A stretch of DNA of 54,704 nt from an uncultured Methylococcaceae bacterium (lineage in GTDB: Bacteria; Pseudomonadota; Gammaproteobacteria; Methylococcales; Methylomonadaceae): the NCBI GenBank assembly GCA_903908165.1, contig CAIVQX010000123.1:1-54704 (forward strand). The letters are read 5' to 3'. Under the pieces are notes generated by a model. That model was not told the DNA's origin, ran no database searches, and worked only from the letters and a program-made list of their open reading frames with translations. A program made the translations under genes and the position numbers. This document shows positions 46,770-54,704 of this stretch, piece by piece (position 1 is the first letter of the stretch; every line of letters starts with the position of its first letter).

Positions 46770-47891
46770 CTACTGAGTGTCTTTTTTATTGTTTTCAGCG
46801 GTAAGGTTTTTAATGCCAGATGCCCACCAGATACGACAAGCACCTTCATCAGATACCATGCAGGGACCAATAGGATTTCTTGGGATGCAGAGTGTGTCAT
46901 ATAAACGGCATTCATTTGGTTTTATTTTGCCTAAAACGACTTTTGCACAATCACAACCGGGAGGCATTTTACCTGCTTTTTTTCGGGCCTCCTCAGCATA
47001 AATAGGAAAATGGTAGCGAGCGTTATGAGCAGAGAATTTTTCATTTAATTCAAGACCTGATTGTTGAATAATTCCAATGCCTCGCCAAGGTGCATCTGTG
47101 ATATCCAATGTTGAAAATAACAGTTGTTGAGCTAATTGGTTGCCACTAGGAGTTACTACTTGGGTATAACAATTATCAAGAAATAACTTATCTTCAATAA
47201 GTTGTCGTAATACTGAATAAATTGCAGCAAGTAGACTTTCCGGTGTAAACCCAGCAACTGAGGTTGGGATATGATGTTGATCAACAACAAATCGCCATTC
47301 ATTAGAGCCCATAATGGTTGCTACATGGCCGGGTGCAATGAGGGCATCAAATGAGGGTGTATCAGAAATTAACAACATGGCTACGGCCGGCCAAGTTAAG
47401 CGACCGCTCATTAACAAAAATAAATTATTAGGAATTCCTTCAGCAAGCATTGCAGCAACAGGAGCACAGGTCGTTTCAAAACCGGCCACAAAAAATACCA
47501 CCTTTTTTTTAGGATTGGCCAAGGCGATACTAACAACTTCTTTGGGAGATGCGATGGGTCTTATATCTGCACCAGATGCTTTTGCTTGTTCTAAATTACT
47601 AACATCCCCCTTAGCTACATTAACTGGAACGCGTAACATATCACCAAAAGCTAATAATATTACCTCTTCATTAAGGGCGATTTGTATGGCTTGGTAGATA
47701 TCTTCTTCAGGACAGATACAAACTGGGCAACCTGGACCAGGGATCAATTCAATAGTAGACGGTAAGACAGAACGTATTCCTGCCAGAGATATGGATCTCT
47801 CATGGCCACCGCAAACATTCATAATCCGAACTTTTACAGGAAGTGGCAGTTGGTGAATTTTTTCCAGTAATAATTTTGCTCCTAGTGGCAT
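46770..47891 (-). CDS. hypD: hydrogenase maturation protein HypD
   Basis: 373 residues. CGGHE at 27-31 (usually CGGHT), GPGCPVCICPEEDI, PPGCDCAKVVLGKI and the C-terminal cysteine-rich segment NECRLYDTLC...CMVSDEGACR carry the redox thiols and 4Fe-4S ligands. With HypC it is the scaffold on which the Fe(CN)2CO unit is built. Its start lies 5 bp after the hypB stop, so coupling is tight. Confidence 0.96.
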   Translation of the reverse strand: MPLGAKLLLEKIHQLPLPVKVRIMNVCGGHERSISLAGIRSVLPSTIELIPGPGCPVCICPEEDIYQAIQIALNEEVILLAFGDMLRVPVNVAKGDVSNLEQAKASGADIRPIASPKEVVSIALANPKKKVVFFVAGFETTCAPVAAMLAEGIPNNLFLLMSGRLTWPAVAMLLISDTPSFDALIAPGHVATIMGSNEWRFVVDQHHIPTSVAGFTPESLLAAIYSVLRQLIEDKLFLDNCYTQVVTPSGNQLAQQLLFSTLDITDAPWRGIGIIQQSGLELNEKFSAHNARYHFPIYAEEARKKAGKMPPGCDCAKVVLGKIKPNECRLYDTLCIPRNPIGPCMVSDEGACRIWWASGIKNLTAENNKKDTQ

Positions 47892-47896
47892 ATGAT

Positions 47897-48748
47897 TTAA
47901 TCAGGGGTGATTTTTGTGTTTATGGGATAAAACTTAGGTTTAACTGATGAAGTATGAAAAAACTGCCCTTCTTGTTGTACTTTGGGTCGCTGAGTTTTTT
48001 TGGTTTGCAGTAGTTCTGTATAGGTTTTAATTTCGCTAAGCAACCAAGCTATCCAATCATCCAGACCGTTGCTATCTTTTGAGCTAAATTCGATAACGGG
48101 AGCTGCATTGGCAAGATTCTGCAGGTTCTGTTTAGCATTGCTAGTAGAAAAATCATCCAGATAAGGTAATAAATCTGTTTTGCTTATTAACATCAAGTCC
48201 GCTGCCCTAAACATAACAGGATATTTTGCCGGTTTATCATCGCCTTCGGTGACTGATAGCAATACCACATTGCGATGATGACCCAAATCAAAGCTGGCAG
48301 GGCAAACCAGATTGCCGACATTTTCAATAAACAACAGATCAAGATCATTAAGAGAAAAATGATGCAAGGCGTTATGGACTAAATGCGCATCAAGATGGCA
48401 GGCCGTGCCGGTTGTTATTTGATATGCCGGAACGCCTTGAGCTTGAATCCGTTGGGTATCATTTTCGGTTTCAAGATCGCCTTCTATAACAGCGATTTTA
48501 AAAGAATCACGCAGACGTTTAATAGTTGCTTCCAGGAGTGCTGTCTTACCTGAACCCGGTGAAGACATTAAATTAATGACTAGCACTTTAGCAGCGTCAA
48601 AATGAGCACGATTATGTTCAGCTTGGTTATTATTTTTCGATAACAAGTTTTCAAGAACTGAAATTGTAGTTACACCATTCTTCGGTTTTTCTGCCATAAC
48701 TAGCGGTCGGTTGCCGGGTGTAATATTACATCCACAGGTATTACACAT
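47897..48748 (-). CDS. hypB: hydrogenase nickel incorporation GTPase HypB
   Basis: 283 residues. N-terminal CNTCGC (residues 2-7) is the high-affinity nickel site of E. coli-type HypB. Walker A SSPGSGKT at 62-69, GDLETENDTQ, a nickel/zinc Cys-His region (TACHLDAHLVHNAL), and NKxD-like SKTDLLPY. No His-rich storage stretch. The last 30 residues are basic and poorly conserved. With HypA it inserts nickel. Confidence 0.95.
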   Translation of the reverse strand: MCNTCGCNITPGNRPLVMAEKPKNGVTTISVLENLLSKNNNQAEHNRAHFDAAKVLVINLMSSPGSGKTALLEATIKRLRDSFKIAVIEGDLETENDTQRIQAQGVPAYQITTGTACHLDAHLVHNALHHFSLNDLDLLFIENVGNLVCPASFDLGHHRNVVLLSVTEGDDKPAKYPVMFRAADLMLISKTDLLPYLDDFSTSNAKQNLQNLANAAPVIEFSSKDSNGLDDWIAWLLSEIKTYTELLQTKKTQRPKVQQEGQFFHTSSVKPKFYPINTKITPD

Positions 48749-48804
48749 TGGATAGTCCTCTTGATAAGGGTTATGAATAGTATAGATGTCTGAATTTAGT
48801 TGAT

Positions 48805-49149
48805 TTATACAAAAAAAGCCACACTGGCCAAAACAAGTTCGTCACCACTTATTAAACTCGTGTCATGACTTTTGCAAACATGACAGAGCAAGTGATTCAA
48901 GAGTACTTCAGATTTAGCGCCACACTGAAGACAAAGAACAGTGACCGGTACTTTTCGAATAATCAATTGTGCAAATTCCGCAACGGTGTTTATTTTAATT
49001 ATGCTAAAGGCGTTTTCAAGTAAGCTTGGTTCGATACCCGCTAGGGCACCAATAGTTACAGTTACACTTTCAACAGACTGAGCGTTATTTTGCTGTGCAA
49101 TAGCAATAACTTGATTGAGTAAATCATCACATAAAGATAGTTCATGCAT
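48805..49149 (-). CDS. hypA: hydrogenase nickel chaperone HypA
   Basis: 114 residues from the ATG at 49149. That start yields Met-His-Glu (MHELSLCDDLL), required since Met1/His2/Glu3 bind nickel. An ATG nine bases upstream (49158) gives MSYMHEL, which would spoil the site. Zinc finger CLQCG...CHVC. It overlaps hypC by 8 bp, so coupled translation is likely. Confidence 0.94.
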   Translation of the reverse strand: MHELSLCDDLLNQVIAIAQQNNAQSVESVTVTIGALAGIEPSLLENAFSIIKINTVAEFAQLIIRKVPVTVLCLQCGAKSEVLLNHLLCHVCKSHDTSLISGDELVLASVAFFV

Positions 49150-49378
49150 GTAACTCATCCTCGACCAACATTTGGTCGAGTAGTTCCCAAGTTGTCAGAG
49201 CTTCTGCTTCATTAATTTTTTGAATGCCGTAACCTACGTGAATTAATAGATAATCACCTTCTTTAATGTCTTCATCCTGTAACAAAAACAGGCTAACGTT
49301 TCGCTCTATGCCTTTGGCAACACAGTGGGCATTAAAGCCTTCAATTTTTGTAATTTGCATGGGTATAGCAAGACACAT
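49142..49378 (-). CDS. hypC: hydrogenase maturation chaperone HypC
   Basis: 78 residues, right length. N-terminal MCLAIP with the essential Cys2, and HVGYGIQKINEAEA with His47. It carries the iron ligand assembly with HypD and then docks on the large subunit precursor. First gene of the minus-strand hyp cluster (hypC-hypA-hypB-hypD-hypF). Confidence 0.95.
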   Translation of the reverse strand: MCLAIPMQITKIEGFNAHCVAKGIERNVSLFLLQDEDIKEGDYLLIHVGYGIQKINEAEALTTWELLDQMLVEDELHA

Positions 49379-49837
49379 AAGTTTCTCTGAGGTGATTTTT
49401 TATTTCCAATAGCAAGATATAAACGAGTAGCCTAATAATTTTCTATAGTTTATAGGGTTTTATTTCATTCAATTGTTCAATTATTTACTAATATTTTTTG
49501 GTAAAATTCTTAGGAATAAATATATGAAAACACTTGCTTATTTCATAAATTATGACCTTTATTGGAACGCTTATTTCTGATCGATGGTATCCATCATTTA
49601 ACACAAATGAGCTATACATCAATCTGTATACTCCATATTACTGCTGGTGACAATGTGAATATTTTTTACGAATGTAAATTGAATATGAAAGGTAGCAAAA
49701 CAGACTAAAAAATGGATACTGCTGTCAAATTACCCATTATTTACTGAAGATACTTAGAACATAATAAAGATTGACCCGATTAGCACGTGAATTAATAATC
49801 CTTTACATAATAATAGTGAGTGTTTAGCAGAGATTGT
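49379..49837. other. 459-bp gap between hypC and the phoX-like gene
   Basis: Holds the phoX-like promoter at 49771-49799 on the plus strand and must hold the hyp promoter on the minus strand, which I could not assign. Only short chance palindromes (such as GATGG-TAT-CCATC at 49583-49595) and one half-site resembling a Pho box (CTGTCAA at 49722-49728, second half absent) are visible. Confidence 0.6.
49771..49799 (+). promoter_or_regulatory. sigma-70 promoter of the PhoX-like gene
   Basis: -35 TTGACC (49771-49776), 17-bp spacer, -10 AATAAT (49794-49799). Start expected near 49806, giving a leader of about 30 nt. No paired Pho box next to it. Confidence 0.6.
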
Positions 49838-51247
49838 ATGATCAATAGACGAAATTTTCTAATTCAACTGGCAACGGTTTCTGGCGGTGTAGTTTTTGGT
49901 TTTAATGGTTTCCAGCGTCGCGCCCTCGCTCTTGAAGCAGATGCCACCTTAGCTTCTATGCAGGCCTATGGGTTTGGTGAGTTGCTTCCTGCCGTTACTA
50001 AAAATACAGGCGAAGTTTATCTTGCCTTGCCAAAAGGCTTTGAATATAAGTTACTGAGTAAGGCTGGCAAAATAATGTCGGATGGTAATAAAACGCCTGC
50101 CTTACCTGATGGTATGGCGTGTTTTAAAGTGGGTGAGGAGTTTCGTTTAATTCGCAATCATGAGATTTATAATGATGAAGTACCCCAGCCAAAGTCAGCT
50201 ATTGGCCTTAATCCTTATGATGAAACAACGGCAGGTGGAACGACGACATTGGTTATTAATCCCAAAACGCTTGAAGTGGTTAAAGATTTTGTCAGTTTGA
50301 GCGGAACGTTAATCAATTGTGCGGGTGGTAAAACGCCTTGGGGCAGTTGGGTTTCCTGTGAAGAAACGACTTTAGGACAAACTGAACGGACTAATAAGAA
50401 GGGTAAAAAAATTGGTACATATCCAAAACCCCATGGTTATTGCTTTGAAATTATGGCTTCAGCTAATGCACCAGTGCAGCCGATTCCATTGAAAGCGATG
50501 GGCAGGTTTAGGCATGAGGCTATTGCGGTTGATGAGCATACAGGGAATATTTATTTAACGGAAGACACAAAAACGGCTGGTTTTTATCGATTTATACCCA
50601 AGCATAAGCAACATCTTGTCGAAGGTGGGGCTTTGCAAATGTTGAAAATAAAAGGTAAGGAGGATTTTGATCTCCGTAAGGGCTTAAAAACGGGACAGAG
50701 TTTCAAAACAACGTGGGTGACGATTGATGATCCAGATCCCGTTACTGCAGATCTTGATGAAAGTGCTGTTTATAAGCAAGGCTTGGCTAAAGGTGGGGCA
50801 ACATTTACTCGTCTTGAAGGTGCTTATGCAGATAAGCAAGGGCATATATATTTTGTGTCTACTAATGGTGGAGAGGTTGAGGGTGGGCAAGTTTGGCGTT
50901 ATGAGCGTAAGGGTAAGAAGAGTGGTGTGCTAACCTTGATATTTGAATCCCCCAGTCGAATTGTTTTAGATATGCCTGATAATATCTGTTTAAAGCCGAA
51001 CAGTGAGCTGCTCTTTTTATGTGAAGACAGTGATTATAAAGGTGCAGGCGGGACACCTGAAAATTATATGCGTATTTTAGCGCCCAATGGAAAAATAGCT
51101 GATTTTGCTAAAAACATTACGTCTGGCTTTGAAGAAAGTGAGTTTTCAGGATCGACATTTTCAGAAGATGGTAAAATTTTGTTTGTTAATCTGCAAGCCG
51201 TTGGTGCGACTTTTGCTGTTTGGGGTGATTGGGATAGTTTTAGGTAA
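49838..51247 (+). CDS. PhoX-family phosphatase, Tat-exported
   Basis: 469 residues from the ATG at 49838; a GTG at 49820 would push six residues ahead of the signal and is less likely. Twin-arginine signal NRRNFLIQL followed by a hydrophobic stretch (residues 3-30). Body matches the PhoX/DUF839 beta-propeller family: LIRNHEIYN, NCAGGKTPWGSWVSCEET, ethanolic metal-site segments GRFRHEAIAVDEHTG and LTEDTKTAGFYRF. The PhoX family binds Ca and Fe and removes phosphate from organic esters in the periplasm. Substrate here unproven. A gap of 100 bp with a weak hairpin follows it. Confidence 0.88.
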   Translation: MINRRNFLIQLATVSGGVVFGFNGFQRRALALEADATLASMQAYGFGELLPAVTKNTGEVYLALPKGFEYKLLSKAGKIMSDGNKTPALPDGMACFKVGEEFRLIRNHEIYNDEVPQPKSAIGLNPYDETTAGGTTTLVINPKTLEVVKDFVSLSGTLINCAGGKTPWGSWVSCEETTLGQTERTNKKGKKIGTYPKPHGYCFEIMASANAPVQPIPLKAMGRFRHEAIAVDEHTGNIYLTEDTKTAGFYRFIPKHKQHLVEGGALQMLKIKGKEDFDLRKGLKTGQSFKTTWVTIDDPDPVTADLDESAVYKQGLAKGGATFTRLEGAYADKQGHIYFVSTNGGEVEGGQVWRYERKGKKSGVLTLIFESPSRIVLDMPDNICLKPNSELLFLCEDSDYKGAGGTPENYMRILAPNGKIADFAKNITSGFEESEFSGSTFSEDGKILFVNLQAVGATFAVWGDWDSFR

Positions 51248-51252
51248 GTAGA

Positions 51253-51276
51253 CTAATTACACAATAATTAGAAAAT
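51253..51276. terminator. weak AT-rich hairpin between convergent genes
   Basis: CTAATTA (51253-51259), CACAA loop, TAATTAG (51265-51271), then AAAATTTTT. Perfect stem but without G-C strength, so a weak bidirectional terminator at best. Confidence 0.35.
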
Positions 51277-51347
51277 TTTTATTCATTTATATTAATAGGT
51301 TATTTATATTAGCCGATCATTTTCTGCTTTGGTAATTTGTGATATTG

Positions 51348-52172
51348 TTATTTAGAAGTTTCTAAGATCATAGTGTTGTTGATTTCAAGGTCCTTCAGTA
51401 CAGCTAAGGTAGTAATATAAGCGCTGGGTGATACACCCATTTCGCCACGAAATGGCTGATCGATAGCGGCTAATAGGAAAATCATAAGTCCTAATAAAAT
51501 GGAAAAAAGACTGTTCATAAATAGATGACCTTTTAAGGTAGGCAAGTGTATAAGAAAACTGCCTGAGAGAGTCAATCCACCACCTACTAAAATGACAGTC
51601 CAAATAATAGGACCTATTCCGGTATCGGCGACAGCATGCATTCTTAATCTTCTATCTTCAATGAGTCTGTTATAGGCGGTAAAGACTTCCGCCAAGAATA
51701 CTTGTTGTTCTAAGTTATCGGTGTGATAGGTAGATAAGCGTGCAAGAAAACGAGTAAGTATCACTGTTCCACCCGAGGGGACCTTGCCCAGTTTGTGTGC
51801 TGGCCAAGCGACGTTAATAACAAAATTCAGGTAATCTTTAAGATCTTGATGCAGCTTGGTCTTGGCAGATTCATCTAACATACTTACGTCTCTATATAAC
51901 TGGGCGATAGCAGTTGCTTCTTTGTTAGCAAGACCATCTACATATTCTAAATTCTGCCACGAAGATACCGCAACAAGGCCAAGTAATAAGCCGTATAACA
52001 TTCCCATGGCAGAGAAAAAACCATTTATGCCATCGTTGGTATCGTTGCTGAGACGAAAGTGCCGATAAATCCAAGTTCGACATAAGATAAGTAGAGTTGA
52101 GGATACTAACAGGATAGGCCCAATGATTAACAAGCCCAGTGCCCATGTTGGAATATCATAAATCCAATACAT
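51348..52172 (-). CDS. DUF4239 membrane protein
   Basis: 274 residues. Four membrane segments: ALGLLIIGPILLVSSTLLIL near the N-terminus, FSAMGMLYGLLLGLVAVSSW near 60, IGPIIWTVILVGGGLTLSGSFL near 200, SLFSILLGLMIFLLAA near 230. Between them a cytosolic helical part (NKEATAIAQLYRDV). This is the DUF4239 (bestrophin-like) family, function unknown, possibly an ion-channel-like protein. Divergent from the Spy-like gene across 191 bp. Confidence 0.8.
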   Translation of the reverse strand: MYWIYDIPTWALGLLIIGPILLVSSTLLILCRTWIYRHFRLSNDTNDGINGFFSAMGMLYGLLLGLVAVSSWQNLEYVDGLANKEATAIAQLYRDVSMLDESAKTKLHQDLKDYLNFVINVAWPAHKLGKVPSGGTVILTRFLARLSTYHTDNLEQQVFLAEVFTAYNRLIEDRRLRMHAVADTGIGPIIWTVILVGGGLTLSGSFLIHLPTLKGHLFMNSLFSILLGLMIFLLAAIDQPFRGEMGVSPSAYITTLAVLKDLEINNTMILETSK

Positions 52173-52363
52173 TAATAATGTTCCTAATAACGATTAATTT
52201 AGACGTTTGATTTTGGCACAGCCAACTGTTCAGAGTCAAATGACATGGATTGAATTACTTATTCTAAAAGATATTTTTTTGGAAAGTATCCTCAATGTAT
52301 CTTTATTTATAAATTTCAGCTACAGTTTGGTTTTAAATTACTTTATAACTTTTGGAATAATTT

Positions 52364-52900
52364 ATGAAACATAAAAAATTAGCAGTTATTCTTGCTGTAT
52401 CAAGTTTTGGTTTATCTACCATTAATGGTATTGCCCACGCTGAAGATGCAAGTAGCCCGCCAACAACTCCTTCATTAGAGACTTCGACAAAAAGTACTTC
52501 TCCTAGTAACGAACTTGAAATGTTTCGATTCGCTCTAGAGATGGATAAAGAAGCTTTCGTCAAGAGTTCGTTGAAATTGGATGCCGAGCAAGAGAAGAAG
52601 TTTTTGGATGTTTACTATGTTTTTAACGCTAAGTTAGTAGCTTTAAATGATAAACGTTTGGCGGTTATCGAGGACTATTTGATTAGTATTGACAAGATGA
52701 CAGAAACTAAGGCAGGTGAACTTGCGAAACGTATGATCGATTTTCGTAAAAAACGAGTTGCACTCGACGCAAATTATTACTCGGCTTTATCAAAAGCGAC
52801 CTCAAAAACGATTGCAGCGCGTGCTTTGCAAGTTGAAAGCTTTTTACAAGGTGTTGGTGACGTTGTTATTGGTTCTAAACTGCCTTTGATGCCAAAATAG
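52364..52900 (+). CDS. exported helical protein, Spy/CpxP-like (LTxxQ family features)
   Basis: 178 residues. Signal peptide (LAVILAVSSFGLSTINGIAHA) then a Ser/Thr/Pro linker to about 48, then four amphipathic helices. LKLDAEQEKKFLDVYYVF resembles the LTxxQ helix of Spy/CpxP-type chaperones, and EDYLISIDKMTETKAGELAKR and QVESFLQGVGD continue the pattern. Periplasmic chaperone or stress protein is a reasonable inference, not established. Followed by a good terminator. Confidence 0.75.
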   Translation: MKHKKLAVILAVSSFGLSTINGIAHAEDASSPPTTPSLETSTKSTSPSNELEMFRFALEMDKEAFVKSSLKLDAEQEKKFLDVYYVFNAKLVALNDKRLAVIEDYLISIDKMTETKAGELAKRMIDFRKKRVALDANYYSALSKATSKTIAARALQVESFLQGVGDVVIGSKLPLMPK

Positions 52901-52942
52901 TGTGTTTGAGTGAGGGGTATTTAATTCACAAATTCTAAATAA

Positions 52943-52980
52943 AAGCCCCGTGAGCTTTGATCCGTTCACAGGGTTTTTTT
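52943..52980 (+). terminator. intrinsic terminator after the Spy-like gene
   Basis: CCCCGTGA (52946-52953) pairs with TCACAGGG (52966-52973) at seven of eight positions around a 12-nt loop, followed by seven T. Also lies between convergent transcripts (nrdJb ends at 53040). Confidence 0.75.
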
Positions 52981-53039
52981 ATGCGTATTTTAGAGTGGCT
53001 ACATTAAAATTAACAATATCAAGTAGCGGCTTGAAAGGG

Positions 53040-53738
53040 TTAGCCACACTTACTATCGCCACAATTCAAACAAGTCATACAGCCGTCCATTAATACCAGT
53101 GCTTTGGTTTGACATTTTCCACAGAGTAAAGCTTTAGCGGGAAAGTTTCCTGACTCATCTAGTGTTGATGTATCGCTGTGAATGGCTTCAAATTCTTTAC
53201 GTTTTGCATTTAAGAATTGTTTTTGGTGATTATCCAAGTCATTGGATTGGAGCATACCGATTTTCTTAAGGTGCTGTTCGATAGTGCAGCCAATTTCAGC
53301 GACTAAAGACGGCATAAATACGCCACCCTTTTTGAAGTAACCACCCTTGGGATCAAAAACCGATTTGAGTTCTTCTACCAAAAAGCAAGCATCACCACCT
53401 TTTCTAAAGACAGCTGAGATAACGCGAGTAAGTGCTAATACCCATTGGAAATGTTCCATGTTTTTAGAGTTAATAAATACCTCATACGGACGACGTTCTT
53501 CGTGTTCAGTATCCATATTTAGAACCATGTCATTGATTGTGATATACAGAGCGTGTTCAGATTGCGGGGTTTTGATTTTGTAGGTAGAGCCGTAAAGGAT
53601 CTCTGGACGGGCTACATTTTCATGCATGCTTTCCAGATCTATTTTTTGAGATTCTAGCTCAGTTTGTTCTGTGATGGCTTTATCTTCAGTGTTAACCACT
53701 TTGTAGCTAATAATTTTTTTGTTGATGGTATATGCCAT
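53040..53738 (-). CDS. nrdJb: class II ribonucleotide reductase, C-terminal subunit NrdJb
   Basis: 232 residues. TSCPD-type domain (ALYITINDMVLN, RPYEVFINSKNMEHFQWV, KGGDACFLVEELKSVFDPKGG) and a C-terminal cysteine-rich tail (LLCGKCQTKALVL, CMTCLNCGDSKCG) that supplies the redox thiols re-reducing the active site. It is the tail piece of B12-dependent NrdJ encoded as its own gene, as in Pseudomonas (NrdJa/NrdJb). It starts 60 bp after nrdJa on the same strand. Confidence 0.88.
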   Translation of the reverse strand: MAYTINKKIISYKVVNTEDKAITEQTELESQKIDLESMHENVARPEILYGSTYKIKTPQSEHALYITINDMVLNMDTEHEERRPYEVFINSKNMEHFQWVLALTRVISAVFRKGGDACFLVEELKSVFDPKGGYFKKGGVFMPSLVAEIGCTIEQHLKKIGMLQSNDLDNHQKQFLNAKRKEFEAIHSDTSTLDESGNFPAKALLCGKCQTKALVLMDGCMTCLNCGDSKCG

Positions 53739-53798
53739 GATTTCTTCCTAATAGATTTTGTGCAGTGAAGCAACTGTATGGGGTTACTTGTTCGAAGT

Positions 53799-54704
53799 TT
53801 AGAACTTACCGTAATAGCCTTCTTTTAAGGCATCAAATAAATTGGCAGCGCTATGTGTCTCACCATCATATAAGACGTCTTCATTGCCCTTTAGTTTTAT
53901 CACTTCGCCATCTTCAAGAGTAAATTGATAGGTTGTGTTTTCCAAATCCGATTCTTTAACCAATACGCCTTGAAATACTTCTGGGTTAAAGCGGAAAGTG
54001 GTGCAACCTTTTAAGCCTTTGTCGTAAGCATATTCATAAATTGATTTAAAATCTTGATAAGGAAAATCGGTTGGTACATTGGCCGTTTTAGAGATCGAAG
54101 AATCTATCCATTTTTGTGCAGCGGCTTGAATATCAACATGTTGTTTTGGTGTCACGTCATCTGCAGCAATAAAGTAGTCTGGCAGTGCTTGTTCAGGATT
54201 ATCACTATAAGGCATAGCATTGGCATTCACCATTTCTCTATATGCCAATAATTCAAAAGAAAATACATCGATTTTTTCTTTGGATTTTTTGCCGGCACGA
54301 ATCACATTGCGTGAATAATGATGGGCAAAACTAGGTTCAATGCCATTACTAGCATTATTGGCTAATGATAAAGAGATCGTGCCGGTCGGTGCTATAGAAC
54401 TGTGATGAGTAAAACGTGCACCAGTTTCAATGAGGGCAGTAACCAGTTCTGGTTCTTCTTTAGCTAGTTGTTGCATGTAGCGACTATATTTTGCAAGTAA
54501 CAGTTTACCTGGAACTTGATCGCCTACTTTATAACCATCGGCAATCATTTCAGGACGTTTATGGAGCATTTCACCAGTGATAGTGAATTGTTGTAACATA
54601 ATAGGCGCAGGGCCTTTCTCTTGAGCGAGCGATAAAGCGGCTTTCCAGCCTTCGACGGCTAAAACTTTGGTGACTTCTTCGGTAAAATCTACTGAAGATG
54701 AATC
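53799..54704 (-). CDS. nrdJa: class II ribonucleotide reductase, catalytic subunit NrdJa (3' part, cut by window end)
   Basis: The frame is open from 53799 to the window end: 301 codons, all in one frame (the ATG at 54599 is internal). It contains the class II hallmark APTGTISLSLANNASNGIEP around the substrate loop, FAHHYSRNV, and KGCTTFRFNPEVFQGVL at the C-terminus. It reduces NTPs or NDPs to deoxynucleotides with adenosylcobalamin, oxygen-independently. The N-terminal part with most active-site cysteines is outside the window. The C-terminal TSCPD/thiol part is encoded by nrdJb next to it. Confidence 0.93.
   Translation of the reverse strand, partial: DSSSVDFTEEVTKVLAVEGWKAALSLAQEKGPAPIMLQQFTITGEMLHKRPEMIADGYKVGDQVPGKLLLAKYSRYMQQLAKEEPELVTALIETGARFTHHSSIAPTGTISLSLANNASNGIEPSFAHHYSRNVIRAGKKSKEKIDVFSFELLAYREMVNANAMPYSDNPEQALPDYFIAADDVTPKQHVDIQAAAQKWIDSSISKTANVPTDFPYQDFKSIYEYAYDKGLKGCTTFRFNPEVFQGVLVKESDLENTTYQFTLEDGEVIKLKGNEDVLYDGETHSAANLFDALKEGYYGKF

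Noticed and set aside
49379-49500. Sigma-54 promoter before hypC
   Set aside because: No GC/GG pair at the required ten-base spacing on the minus strand.
49722-49740. Pho box before the PhoX-like gene
   Set aside because: Only one half (CTGTCAA) matches; the second half at the right spacing does not.

Overview
This AT-rich, gene-dense window is a chromosomal segment of a Gammaproteobacterium. The conserved gene orders say so: kdsD-kdsC-lptC-lptA-lptB-rpoN-hpf-rapZ, recA-recX-alaS-lysC, and metY-rimP-nusA-infB-rbfA-truB-rpsO-pnp. An Entner-Doudoroff operon fused to citrate synthase, a hydrogenase maturation set, and a split B12-dependent ribonucleotide reductase would fit a Methylococcales-type methanotroph. 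No methane- or methanol-oxidation gene is present, so that placement is inference only.

Layout, left to right. Positions 1-425: the edge of a probable insertion-sequence transposase. 425-2398: a small secreted orphan and the rRNA helicase DbpA. 2454-8731 (minus): one long cell-envelope and sigma-54 operon making Kdo, exporting LPS, then RpoN, HPF and RapZ; ptsN is absent from its usual place. 8732-9343: a 0.6 kb divergent gap with three DnaA-like boxes and mutually exclusive hairpins ahead of moaA. 10469-16241 (minus): zwf-edd-eda-gltA plus a small exported cysteine protein. 16522-17104: a strong sigma-70 promoter driving a small secreted protein. 17144-18766: SelO. 18767-20654: a gene-poor island with a GIY-YIG/DUF4357 protein and structured non-coding DNA. 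20655-22818: YbiT and YaeQ. 23085-30105: ssb, a TPR lipoprotein, then recA-recX-alaS-lysC.

30142-35520: a five-gene surface-glycan cluster (sulfotransferase, two GT2 glycosyltransferases, NodB-type deacetylase, CapK/PaaK-like adenylate-forming enzyme). It sits directly after lysC, where csrA often lies in gammaproteobacteria. 35583-44404: initiator tRNA and the nusA-infB-pnp translation/RNA-decay operon with its attenuator-like leaders. 44454-49378 (minus): hypC-hypA-hypB-hypD-hypF, without hypE or any hydrogenase subunit. 49771-52900: a Tat-exported PhoX-like phosphatase, a DUF4239 membrane protein and a Spy-like periplasmic protein. 53040-54704 (minus): nrdJb and the 3' part of nrdJa, cut by the window end.

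Most of the window is ordinary core genome. The accessory parts most worth attention are the structured kdsD-moaA gap, the GIY-YIG island, and the glycan cluster. I did not find a clear defence system, CRISPR array, prophage or complete mobile element.
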